Positions 1 to 7,390 of a stretch of DNA of 51,331 nt are shown piece after piece. The notes below the pieces were generated by a model that was not told the origin of the DNA, did not search any database, and was given only the letters and a program-made list of their open reading frames with translations. How positions within the stretch are numbered: the first letter of the stretch is position 1; every line of letters begins with the position of its first letter. Made by a program: the position numbers and the translations under genes. The DNA is from WLJO01 sp945889085 (GTDB lineage Bacteria > Actinomycetota > Acidimicrobiia > Acidimicrobiales > Ilumatobacteraceae): assembly GCA_945889085.1 (NCBI GenBank), contig CAMDBM010000022.1, positions 1-51,331 of the forward strand. The letters run 5' to 3'.

Positions 1-810
1 GCTCCCCATGATCGCCTCGCCCCAGTGAACGATCGGCGGGTTGCGACGCCGGGCGATCTCCAGCGGCACGTGCACGAGATCAGGCTTCGCGCCAGCGGCC
101 CTACCGATCATCTCGAGTACGCCGAGCAGGCTCGCGAACTCGTGACCCACCACGTTGTAGGTGGACCCCACGGACTTCGGGTTGCCGAGCACGGACACCA
201 TAAGACGCGCCACGTCGGCCACGTGCACGAGGCACAGCGCTGCGAACCCGTCGCCGGGCACGAGCGTGGGCCTGCCGAGTTCCATACGGCGGAAGAAGAG
301 CGGGTCACGCGTCACGAGCGGACTGCGCGGCCCGAACGTGTGGCCCACCCGCAGGGTTGTGTGCGGCAGGCCCGTGCGGCGATGGAGGTCATCGAGATAG
401 TCCTCGCACTGCACCTTGCCGACGCCATACGACTTGCGGTGATCCGGATCCTCCGGCGCGTGCCGGCGGAAGTCCTCCTGCACGGGCTGCACGAAACTGC
501 GGCGGTACACGGCCACCGAACTCGTGAACACGAAGTGCTGCACCCGACCGTTGAACAGTTCCACCATCGGCTCAAGGTCCTTCGGGAAGTACGACGTGTT
601 GTCGAACACTGCGTCGAACTCGTCGCGGTGCGGGCCGAGCACCTCGTGGATCGCCCCCGGTTGCTGACGGTCGCCGTGCAGCCGTCGCACCCCTGCTGGG
701 TACGGCACGGCGTGACTGTTCATCACCGTCACCTCGTGTCCCTGACGAACCAATTCCTCGACGAGGCAGAGACCGATGTATCGGTTGCCTCCCATGACCA
801 ATGCGCGCAT
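1..810 (-). CDS. NAD-dependent epimerase/dehydratase (SDR family), 3' end beyond the window
   Basis: The frame is open from an ATG at 810 down to base 1 without a stop, so at least 270 residues are present and the C-terminus is missing. The N-terminus MRALVMGGNRYIG is a Rossmann dinucleotide-binding loop (GGxxxIG). A downstream TSSVAVY strand and a YGVGK (YxxxK) catalytic pair fit the extended or atypical short-chain dehydrogenase family, which acts on nucleotide-sugars or related substrates. The stretch GDGFAALCLVHVADVARLM resembles the usual C-terminal substrate region. The substrate cannot be told. It is transcribed away from the SpoIID-like gene, and the 166-base divergent spacer holds a perfect palindrome. 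No partner genes are visible because the window ends here. Confidence 0.85.
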   Translation of the reverse strand, partial: MRALVMGGNRYIGLCLVEELVRQGHEVTVMNSHAVPYPAGVRRLHGDRQQPGAIHEVLGPHRDEFDAVFDNTSYFPKDLEPMVELFNGRVQHFVFTSSVAVYRRSFVQPVQEDFRRHAPEDPDHRKSYGVGKVQCEDYLDDLHRRTGLPHTTLRVGHTFGPRSPLVTRDPLFFRRMELGRPTLVPGDGFAALCLVHVADVARLMVSVLGNPKSVGSTYNVVGHEFASLLGVLEMIGRAAGAKPDLVHVPLEIARRRNPPIVHWGEAIMGS

Positions 811-887
811 CCCCGCAACCTAACGCAGAGTGTTCGCGCACCACAGCAACCACGCTTCGTGCATCACGAACACCATGCGTCTACAAA

Positions 888-903
888 CATCAACATGTTG
901 ATG
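888..903. promoter_or_regulatory. 16-bp perfect palindrome in a divergent spacer (candidate operator)
   Basis: CATCAACATGTTGATG is perfectly self-complementary over 16 bases. It sits about midway between the divergent starts of the epimerase (810) and the SpoIID-like gene (977), and it is AT-richer than its surroundings. Such a site usually binds a dimeric repressor or activator. It does not match the actinobacterial LexA box well. The regulator is unknown. Confidence 0.45.
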
Positions 904-976
904 AACACGCAGAGAAACCGCTGTTCTGTGCCGACACATCTCCGTACACTCACCCCTGCGGGCACAGGAGACTCCA

Positions 977-3421
977 ATGTTCTATCGCGCCCTGCGATCT
1001 TTCAACCGACAGCGAATCGCCATCCTTGCGGTGGGCGCGCTCGTCGTCGGCGTTCCGGTCTTGCGCACCACAACCTCGGCACGCGCCGACGTGTCGCCGG
1101 TCCAGTCGGTGGTGATTGACGGTCGTGGCAACGGTCACGGCGCCGGACTCAGCCAGTGGGGTGCGCTCGGCTGGGCCACGCAGTACGACAAGACGTGGCA
1201 GGAGATCCTCGGCATCTACTACACGAACACCTCGCTCGGCCAGGTGAAGGATTCGGACTTCCACAGCACTCCCGTAGGGCGCATGCGCGTGCAGTTGAGC
1301 GCACTTGACGGCCTGCAGACTGCCGTCGTCAGCGAGTCCACTGCGCTGTCCACCACAGTGGACCCGACCAGACGCGCATGGGGCTCTCTCGTAGCGCGCG
1401 AGGTTGCCGGGCGAAACAACGTGTACGAGGTATGGGGCAAGCGCACCGCTGACTGCCCTGCTGCCGATGCGACGCTGCAGTCGCCCGATACCGACGACGG
1501 CGACGGTACGGACACCACCACCCCCGACTCGACGACCACTTCGGTGGTCGACACATCTTCCACCGTTGAGGCAACCGGTTCCACAGCACCGGACACCACA
1601 GGCCCGGCTTCGTCCTCCTCGGTCTCGACCGGGACCGCCTCCGCGAGCAGCACCACCGCAGGTTGGGTGCGTCTCGCGAGCGGTGTGACGGGACCGGTCA
1701 CGTTTACCACGGCTCTCGTGGACAGCGCGTCGGCGGTTGCCCCGCGCGATCTCATCGGTGTCTGCCAGAAAAACAAGTCGGTTCGCTATTACCGCGGCAC
1801 GGTCAGTGCGGTGAACAACGCAACCGGACGCAACTACACGTTCAACACGGTGCTCCTCGAGGACTACGTCCGCGGCGTGGTACCTCGCGAGTCCCCCGCC
1901 TCGTGGGCCAAGGCCGGTGGCGGCAAGGGCATCCATGCACTCCGCGCACAGGCAGTTGCTGCCCGCAGTTATGCGGTGTCCAGCCGGCCCCGTTCATCCG
2001 GCGCCAAGACCTGTGACACGTCGAGCTGTCAGGTGTACGGAGGCGCTGCGAGCCGTTCGCGTCTCGGCGGCAAGCTAGCCCGCCTCGAGAACCCTGCATC
2101 CAACGCAGCCGTTGCGGACACGGAAGGTGTTGTGCTGCGCTACGCGAACGGAGCAGTTGCCTGGGCGCTGTTCTCCTCAAGCAACGGCGGTCGCTCGATC
2201 ACCAGCCTGTACAAGGCCGTGGACGACCCGGGCGACGCCATCGCCTCCAACCCGCATCACGCATGGTCGAAGTCGGTTCCGGCGTCCACCATCATCTCGA
2301 AGTGGCCCCAGCTCGGTGAACTGGTGAACATTCAGGTCACCAAGCGTTCGGGCGGCGGCGTCTGGGACGGTTGGGTGGACAACCTGGTGCTCGAAGGCAC
2401 CAAAACCTCCGTGCGCCTCACGGGTGACCAGTTCCGCCGCGCGCTGAAGCTGAAGTCCCGGTACCTGAACTTCACGCTCCTGCGTGCACCGAGCCGGGGG
2501 TCGGTGGGCCCGGCGCTCTACATCGGCGACAGCGTCAGTGCGGGCGCGCTGAACGACCTCAAGATGCTGGTGGACAGCTCGTACCAGGTGACGTGGGACG
2601 CCAAGATCTCGCGCTGCGTCGTTACAAGAACCGGGACCTGCGCAAGCAACAATGTCGCCCGCTCGATCGCGGCTTCCCAGACGCCGGCCTTTGCGGTGGT
2701 GCAGGCCGGGTACGCCGAGGACCCGACAACGATGGGTGCGGCAATCGACCAGACCATGGAGGCCCTGCTCGCCCGCGGCGTCAGTCGGGTGCTGTGGGTC
2801 AACCTTTCAGAGCGGCGACTCAACGCCGATGGCACTGCCACCTTCGCGCCGGCCAACGCTGCTCTCACCGAGGCAGCACTGCGGTGGACTCAGTTGACGG
2901 TGTTGGACTGGAACACAGCGTCGGGCAGCGACAACGCCGACCGCTGGTTCCTCAAGGGCACTGCAACGAACCCGGACCTCGTCAACCTGACGGCGGCCGG
3001 ACGCAGCCGATTCGCCCTCTTCGTGCGCACACAACTCGATGATCTCCGCTCGAAGGACCTCTTGCCTGCAGTGGTATCCGAGACGCCGATCTCCACGGTG
3101 CCGGTTACCACTATCCCGGGAGCAGAGGGCGAGACCACGGTGCCCACCTCTGCAGCGCCAACCTCGGCGGCGCCGGATACCACTTCGTCCACCACGAGCA
3201 CCACGCTGGCCAAGCCGAAGATCCGCCCGCTTCGGCTCGGGACCCGCGGCACCCTCGTGCGCATCCTCCAACGGGCCCTCGCGGACCAGGGGTACCCGGT
3301 TCGCGAGACCGGCTATTTCGGTCTCATCACCCAGCGGTACGTAAAGGTCTTCCAGCGCTCCCAGAAACTCCCCGTGAGCGGGATCGCCGGAATGCGTACG
3401 TGGGCGGCGCTGGGCTACTGA
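977..3421 (+). CDS. Exported SpoIID/LytB-domain protein with SGNH-like and peptidoglycan-binding domains
   Basis: The protein has 814 residues. An N-terminal signal peptide (basic start, hydrophobic stretch about 16-30, then ARADV) sends it out of the cell. Residues about 45-70 carry the SpoIID/LytB signature GHGAGLSQWGA, continued by LEDYVRGVVPRES (about 294) and RAQAVAARSYAV (about 323). SpoIID-family enzymes are lytic transglycosylases that cut denuded glycan strands. A Thr/Ser/Asp-rich, disordered-looking insert at about 165-225 interrupts the domain. At about 515, YIGDSVSAG begins an SGNH-hydrolase-like segment. After another Thr/Ser-rich linker, residues about 750-814 form a PG_binding_1 repeat. 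The ATG is preceded by CAGGAG. It probably acts in cell-wall remodelling; SpoIID here does not imply sporulation. Whether the SGNH segment is catalytic is unclear, since a matching DxxH motif was not evident. Confidence 0.85.
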   Translation: MFYRALRSFNRQRIAILAVGALVVGVPVLRTTTSARADVSPVQSVVIDGRGNGHGAGLSQWGALGWATQYDKTWQEILGIYYTNTSLGQVKDSDFHSTPVGRMRVQLSALDGLQTAVVSESTALSTTVDPTRRAWGSLVAREVAGRNNVYEVWGKRTADCPAADATLQSPDTDDGDGTDTTTPDSTTTSVVDTSSTVEATGSTAPDTTGPASSSSVSTGTASASSTTAGWVRLASGVTGPVTFTTALVDSASAVAPRDLIGVCQKNKSVRYYRGTVSAVNNATGRNYTFNTVLLEDYVRGVVPRESPASWAKAGGGKGIHALRAQAVAARSYAVSSRPRSSGAKTCDTSSCQVYGGAASRSRLGGKLARLENPASNAAVADTEGVVLRYANGAVAWALFSSSNGGRSITSLYKAVDDPGDAIASNPHHAWSKSVPASTIISKWPQLGELVNIQVTKRSGGGVWDGWVDNLVLEGTKTSVRLTGDQFRRALKLKSRYLNFTLLRAPSRGSVGPALYIGDSVSAGALNDLKMLVDSSYQVTWDAKISRCVVTRTGTCASNNVARSIAASQTPAFAVVQAGYAEDPTTMGAAIDQTMEALLARGVSRVLWVNLSERRLNADGTATFAPANAALTEAALRWTQLTVLDWNTASGSDNADRWFLKGTATNPDLVNLTAAGRSRFALFVRTQLDDLRSKDLLPAVVSETPISTVPVTTIPGAEGETTVPTSAAPTSAAPDTTSSTTSTTLAKPKIRPLRLGTRGTLVRILQRALADQGYPVRETGYFGLITQRYVKVFQRSQKLPVSGIAGMRTWAALGY

Positions 3422-3452
3422 TCAGGAACGCCGCTCGGCCGAGTGGCGTGCG

Positions 3453-4130
3453 TCAGGCGAGGTGCTTGGCGAAGAAGCGGAAGGTACGCGCCTGAGCAAC
3501 GGCCGCTGACTGCGCGTGGAACACGGCGCGGTGGTCGCAGTTGAACCCGTGGTCCGCTCCGTAGGCATACACCTCGGCATCGGGCCACGCCTGTTCGATC
3601 TTGGCAACATCGCTCATCGGGATGTAGGCATCCAACTCGCCGTAGTGGGCCTGAAGCGGGATCTGCGGCTTCTGGTCGATGAGGGTGACGGTGTTGCCGC
3701 CGTAGTACGACGAACCAGCAGCGAACACCTCTGCAGAGTGGATCGACGAGGCTGCCGTGACGAGACCGCCGAAGCAGTAGCCGACGATCCCCACCTTGCC
3801 GGCAGACGATGCGAACCGGCCCGCCGCGCGGGCGTCAGCCAGCACCTTGGTGAAGTCCAGCTGTCCGCCTGCAACGATGCCGATACCGGCCTGCATGTCA
3901 TCGGGTGTGTAGCCAAGCTCCACGTTGCGCTCAACACGGTCGAAGACAGCCGGAGCAATGGCGAGATATCCGTTTGCGGCGTACCGATCGACCATCTCAC
4001 GGACGTGGATGTTGACCCCGAAGATCTCCTGAATAACGACGATGCCGCCGCGGGCCGGGCCCTCGGGATCAGCGGTGTAGGCCGCGAACTCGAAACCATC
4101 TTCGGACGTGAGCGTGATGTGCTTCCCCAT
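3453..4130 (-). CDS. Dienelactone hydrolase family protein
   Basis: This is a 225-residue alpha/beta hydrolase. The family triad is visible: nucleophile Cys119 in GYCFGG, Asp167 in GELDAY and His194 in GADHGFNCD, with the family Glu35 in QEIFGVN. Dienelactone hydrolases open lactones in chloroaromatic breakdown, but most genomic members have unknown substrates. There is no signal peptide, so it is cytosolic. An upstream in-frame ATG at 4169 would add 13 residues with no family similarity, so the start at 4130 (MGKHITLTSEDG) is preferred. It is divergent from argG over a 68-base spacer, and no aromatic-degradation genes lie nearby. Confidence 0.85.
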   Translation of the reverse strand: MGKHITLTSEDGFEFAAYTADPEGPARGGIVVIQEIFGVNIHVREMVDRYAANGYLAIAPAVFDRVERNVELGYTPDDMQAGIGIVAGGQLDFTKVLADARAAGRFASSAGKVGIVGYCFGGLVTAASSIHSAEVFAAGSSYYGGNTVTLIDQKPQIPLQAHYGELDAYIPMSDVAKIEQAWPDAEVYAYGADHGFNCDHRAVFHAQSAAVAQARTFRFFAKHLA

Positions 4131-4198
4131 GGGCTGAGACCATAGCCCGTCCCGATGGAGTCGGCCCATGGTCTGTGGGCCGCTAGCGTTTCGGCCCT

Positions 4199-5524
4199 AT
4201 GGGCAAAGTCCTGACCGAACTCCCCATCGGCGACCGGGTGGGTATTGCCTTCTCCGGTGGGCTCGATACGTCGTGTGCCGTGGCGTGGATGCGCAACAAG
4301 GGGGCCGTTCCGTACGCATACACAGCAGACCTCGGCCAGCCCGACGAGCCAGACCTACCGGGTGTCCCCGGCCGGGCCCGCGAGTACGGCGCCGAGCAGG
4401 CCCGACTCGTCGACTGCCGCGCAGACCTCGTCCATGAGGGTCTCGTAGCGCTCCAGTGCGGCGCGTTCCACATCGTCACGGCCGGCAAGACGTACTTCAA
4501 CACCACGCCGTTGGGCCGTGCAGTCACCGGCACCATGCTCGTGCGGGCCATGCACGACGACGGCGTTGACGTGTGGGGAGACGGCTCCACCTACAAGGGC
4601 AACGACATCGAGCGCTTCTACCGCTACGGACTGCTCGTCAACCCGAACCTGCGTATCTACAAGCCCTGGCTCGACCCGACGTTCGTCGAGGAACTCGGCG
4701 GACGCGCCGAGATGAGCCAGTGGCTGATCGATCACGGCTATCCGTATCGCGACAGCAAGGAGAAGGCGTACTCCACCGACGCCAACATCTGGGGTGCCAC
4801 GCACGAGGCCAAGAAGCTCGAGTTCCTCAACGAGTCGATGGAACTCGTTGAGCCCATCATGGGTGTGCGCCACTGGGACCAGTCGATTGCGATCGAGCCG
4901 GAGGATGTCACCATTGCGTTCGAGGGTGGCTTCCCGGTCAGTATCAACGGCAAGGCCTTCGCCGATCACGTGGCCCTCGTGAACGAGGCCAACACCATCG
5001 GCGGACGCCACGGTCTCGGCATGAGCGACCAGATCGAGAACCGCATCATCGAGGCAAAGAGCCGTGGTATCTACGAGGCACCGGGAATGGCGCTGCTGTA
5101 CATCGCGTACGAACGGCTCGTCAGCGGCATCCATAACGAGGGCACCATCGAGAACCTGCGGGTGATGGGCCGCCGCCTCGGCCGCCTGCTGTACGAGGGT
5201 CGTTGGTTCGACCCGCAGGCGATCATGCTGCGCGAGCCGCTGCAGCGCTGGGTCGGCGCCGTGATCACCGGTGAGGTCACCGTGCGTCTGCGCCGCGGCG
5301 ACGACTACAGCATCGTCGACACGCAGAGCCCGAACCTCACGTACGAGCCGGAGCGCCTGAGCATGGAGCGCAGCGAGAGCGTGTTCGGCCCGCTGGACCG
5401 CATCGGCCAGCTCACCATGAGAAACCTCGACATCCAGGACACCCGCTCGAAGATCGAGCAATATCGCGCTGCCGGCACACTGGGCCCCGGCACGGAACTG
5501 GGCATGCTCAGCTCCGGCGAGTAA
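4199..5524 (+). CDS. argG: Argininosuccinate synthase
   Basis: The enzyme joins citrulline and aspartate using ATP to give argininosuccinate, the penultimate step of arginine synthesis. The 441-residue protein has the PP-loop SGGLDTS at residues 19-25 and the downstream segment GAVPYAYTADLGQPDE, typical of the longer, E. coli-type ArgG subgroup (about 447 residues). Further family blocks (GKTYFNTTPLGRAVTGT, then GNDIERFYRYGL) are intact. The gene stands alone: no argH or other arginine gene is next to it. The ATG at 4199 aligns with the family N-terminus, although no strong ribosome-binding site precedes it. Confidence 0.96.
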   Translation: MGKVLTELPIGDRVGIAFSGGLDTSCAVAWMRNKGAVPYAYTADLGQPDEPDLPGVPGRAREYGAEQARLVDCRADLVHEGLVALQCGAFHIVTAGKTYFNTTPLGRAVTGTMLVRAMHDDGVDVWGDGSTYKGNDIERFYRYGLLVNPNLRIYKPWLDPTFVEELGGRAEMSQWLIDHGYPYRDSKEKAYSTDANIWGATHEAKKLEFLNESMELVEPIMGVRHWDQSIAIEPEDVTIAFEGGFPVSINGKAFADHVALVNEANTIGGRHGLGMSDQIENRIIEAKSRGIYEAPGMALLYIAYERLVSGIHNEGTIENLRVMGRRLGRLLYEGRWFDPQAIMLREPLQRWVGAVITGEVTVRLRRGDDYSIVDTQSPNLTYEPERLSMERSESVFGPLDRIGQLTMRNLDIQDTRSKIEQYRAAGTLGPGTELGMLSSGE

Positions 5525-5681
5525 GAAGAGCCGCGGCGAGGGAAGCGCCAGCGACGAGCCGCACGAGGCCTATGCCGAAGCGAGGTGAGCGTCGCTGCGC
5601 CAGCAGCAACGAACAGGAGACCTACGCCGAAGCGGAGCGGAGGCTATGGTCGACCCTCGAAGCGGCGGCTATGGCCGAGCA
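5525..5681. repeat. Degenerate short direct repeats in the argG / methyltransferase spacer
   Basis: The 157-base spacer between two convergent genes holds four loose copies of a motif close to CTATGCCGAAGCG (near 5569-5584, 5621-5637, 5643-5662 and 5667-5680). It has no open frame that looks coding and no clear U-tract terminator. It looks like a small diverged tandem array. Confidence 0.4.
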
Positions 5682-6263
5682 TCAACAACTTTCGAGCTCG
5701 TAGAACGGCACGGCGCCGGAGCGCTGCGCCCACAGGCCGGCACCCACCTGCAGGAAGTGCGGCGCAAGTCGGCGTCGATACCAATCGCCCGAACGCCAGT
5801 GACAGTCAAGGTCGGTCGAACCGGCATCGATCACGTGCTCGTGATCGTGCTTGGTCGGCACCTCGAGGTACAGCAGGTGACCCGTCGCGGTTGCGAGGTT
5901 GAGGATCGCCGCACTGGCCTGCTCGTTATTCAGGTACTGCAGCACGCCGTGGCACACCACGAGGTCGAACGGCTTGCCCGGTGCCCACTGTGAGATGTCC
6001 CGTTGGTCGTGTGCGTACTGCTCACAGGCGTACTCGCTCACGTCGGTGGACACATAGCGCACCGTCGGATGGTGCTCGCGGAACCAATCACGCCAGAATC
6101 CGGGGCCCGCACCGACGTCGAGCGCTGAGCCAACGCGAATCCCCCACCAGGCGCTCAGGCTCATCACCGCCTGCGCGAGGTGCCCGATCGATGTCGCAGT
6201 GTGCACTGGGTCGTGTTCGTAGAAGCGCCGGTAATAGGCCGCTCCGAAGCGGTCTGCGCTCAT
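5682..6263 (-). CDS. Class I SAM-dependent methyltransferase
   Basis: The 193-residue protein has the SAM-binding motif DVGAGPGFWRDWF at about residues 43-55 and a motif-IV-like block DLVVCHGVLQYL, both typical of class I methyltransferases. The substrate is unknown. The ATG at 6263 overlaps the stop of the upstream membrane-protein gene in an ATGA arrangement, so the two are probably translated together. The same frame stays open for 132 codons upstream, but that region lies over the membrane-protein gene in another frame and is not coding in this one. Confidence 0.8.
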   Translation of the reverse strand: MSADRFGAAYYRRFYEHDPVHTATSIGHLAQAVMSLSAWWGIRVGSALDVGAGPGFWRDWFREHHPTVRYVSTDVSEYACEQYAHDQRDISQWAPGKPFDLVVCHGVLQYLNNEQASAAILNLATATGHLLYLEVPTKHDHEHVIDAGSTDLDCHWRSGDWYRRRLAPHFLQVGAGLWAQRSGAVPFYELESC

Positions 6264-7126
6264 CGGACGGGTGGCACACCTTTCACGCGGGTGATCTTCG
6301 GCTTGGGCGGGAAGAGCGCTGCTCGTACCCACATCGTCAGGAGACCACCGACAACAGCAACTGCACCGAAGATCGTGACGGCAAGGGAGATCCGCGTGAC
6401 TCGACGGAGGAACTGGTCCGCGGCAAGTCGTGCAACTCGACGGCTCAGCCCATCGTCGATCCCATTGAGCACACGGTTGGCTCCTGTGGTGAACAGCAGC
6501 CAGACGACGAGCATGGCTACCGTCGCCACAGCCGCCGCCATCGTAAAAATGCTGAGTCGCCCCGGGCCGAGGAGCAGCGCAATAGCCACGAGCGCTGCAC
6601 CCCCGATGAACAGACCCCACGCCGCACCGCGGGTGCCGCTCACGAGTTCGTATGCCCACGGCAATGACGACCGCTCGAGCAGGGTGAAGCGCAGGAGGTT
6701 CTCGCTGATCGGCAGGGTGTTGTCGAGGTTCGGGTTCAGGCCCACCAACTGCCGGCGCACCTGCTGGGCCTCGTTCGGGAGATTGAGGTCAAGGCGCGGG
6801 TTATCGGTATCCATCAGAGTCGTGTACGCGCCGAGTACCCCCGTGCGAATCTCCTCCCTCACCTGCGGCGTCGCCAACTGTTGATCCACGAAGGCCTGAA
6901 CGACCTCGCGTTCCCCTTCAAGGTCCCCAAGCGCCACCGAGCGCCGCACGATCTCGCGGGCGAGCAATCGGTTCACGTCCGGGTCCTCAAGGATCCTGTC
7001 GACGGTGCCCTCGACCGTCGGACGGTCGAACACCTCCTTGTCGGCCACGGCCACCACGAGTGCCACCACGGCCACCAGTGCACCCACGAGGGCGAGCAGC
7101 ACCGAGACGACCCGACGGACTCCCAC
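6260..7126 (-). CDS. Multi-pass membrane protein of unknown function
   Basis: The 288-residue protein has an N-terminal membrane helix (about 5-28). An extracytoplasmic-looking region rich in acidic residues (about 30-165) follows, then three or more hydrophobic helices (about 180-205, 212-230 and 255-280) and a short basic tail. I do not recognise a family. The GTG at 7126 is preferred because it begins 2 bases after the stop of the upstream gene; the frame is open further upstream, but that stretch is the neighbour's coding region. It forms a three-gene unit with the small membrane protein upstream and the methyltransferase downstream. Confidence 0.7.
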   Translation of the reverse strand: MGVRRVVSVLLALVGALVAVVALVVAVADKEVFDRPTVEGTVDRILEDPDVNRLLAREIVRRSVALGDLEGEREVVQAFVDQQLATPQVREEIRTGVLGAYTTLMDTDNPRLDLNLPNEAQQVRRQLVGLNPNLDNTLPISENLLRFTLLERSSLPWAYELVSGTRGAAWGLFIGGAALVAIALLLGPGRLSIFTMAAAVATVAMLVVWLLFTTGANRVLNGIDDGLSRRVARLAADQFLRRVTRISLAVTIFGAVAVVGGLLTMWVRAALFPPKPKITRVKGVPPVR

Positions 7127-7128
7127 GC

Positions 7129-7344
7129 TCAGCCCTTGATCAACGAGGCAAGGCCCCAGATCGCCACGACAAACCCGATGGCGGCCATGGCGCCACTTCG
7201 CCCCTTGGGTACCACGCGGGGCTCGCCGGTTTCGGGATCGAGCGGGGGGCGGATGATGGCGAGCACGTTGCCCACGCCGAGCGCACCGCCGAGTGCGAGC
7301 AGAAGCCACGCAAGAAGGTTCTCACCGAGAAACATCGTTCCCAT
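7129..7344 (-). CDS. Small two-helix membrane protein
   Basis: This 71-residue protein has two hydrophobic segments (about 8-27 and 50-68) joined by a hydrophilic loop that starts IIRPPLDPETGEPR. I recognise no family. The ATG at 7344 gives the compact membrane protein, while longer in-frame extensions upstream are basic and unstructured. It is the first gene of a unit with the 6260-7126 membrane protein and is divergent from the DUF2207 gene by 46 bases. Confidence 0.65.
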   Translation of the reverse strand: MGTMFLGENLLAWLLLALGGALGVGNVLAIIRPPLDPETGEPRVVPKGRSGAMAAIGFVVAIWGLASLIKG

Positions 7345-7390
7345 GGTACGTGGCACAGCGCCACGAGCGCGAGAATCAGGTAATGGGTAG

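Noticed and set aside
888..903. LexA/SOS box
   Set aside because: The palindrome CATCAACATGTTGATG lacks the TCGAAC/GTTCGA arms of the actinobacterial SOS box.
25..1119. A 364-codon plus-strand open frame over the first gene
   Set aside because: It is antisense to the epimerase and crosses the divergent spacer into the SpoIID-like gene; composition (His/Arg/Val-rich) is that of a GC-rich antisense shadow.
3453..4130. Chloroaromatic degradation locus
   Set aside because: A dienelactone-hydrolase-fold protein alone does not indicate this; no dioxygenase or other pathway gene is near.
4355..5461. A 368-codon minus-strand open frame in argG
   Set aside because: Antisense to argG with the codon-position pattern of a shadow frame.
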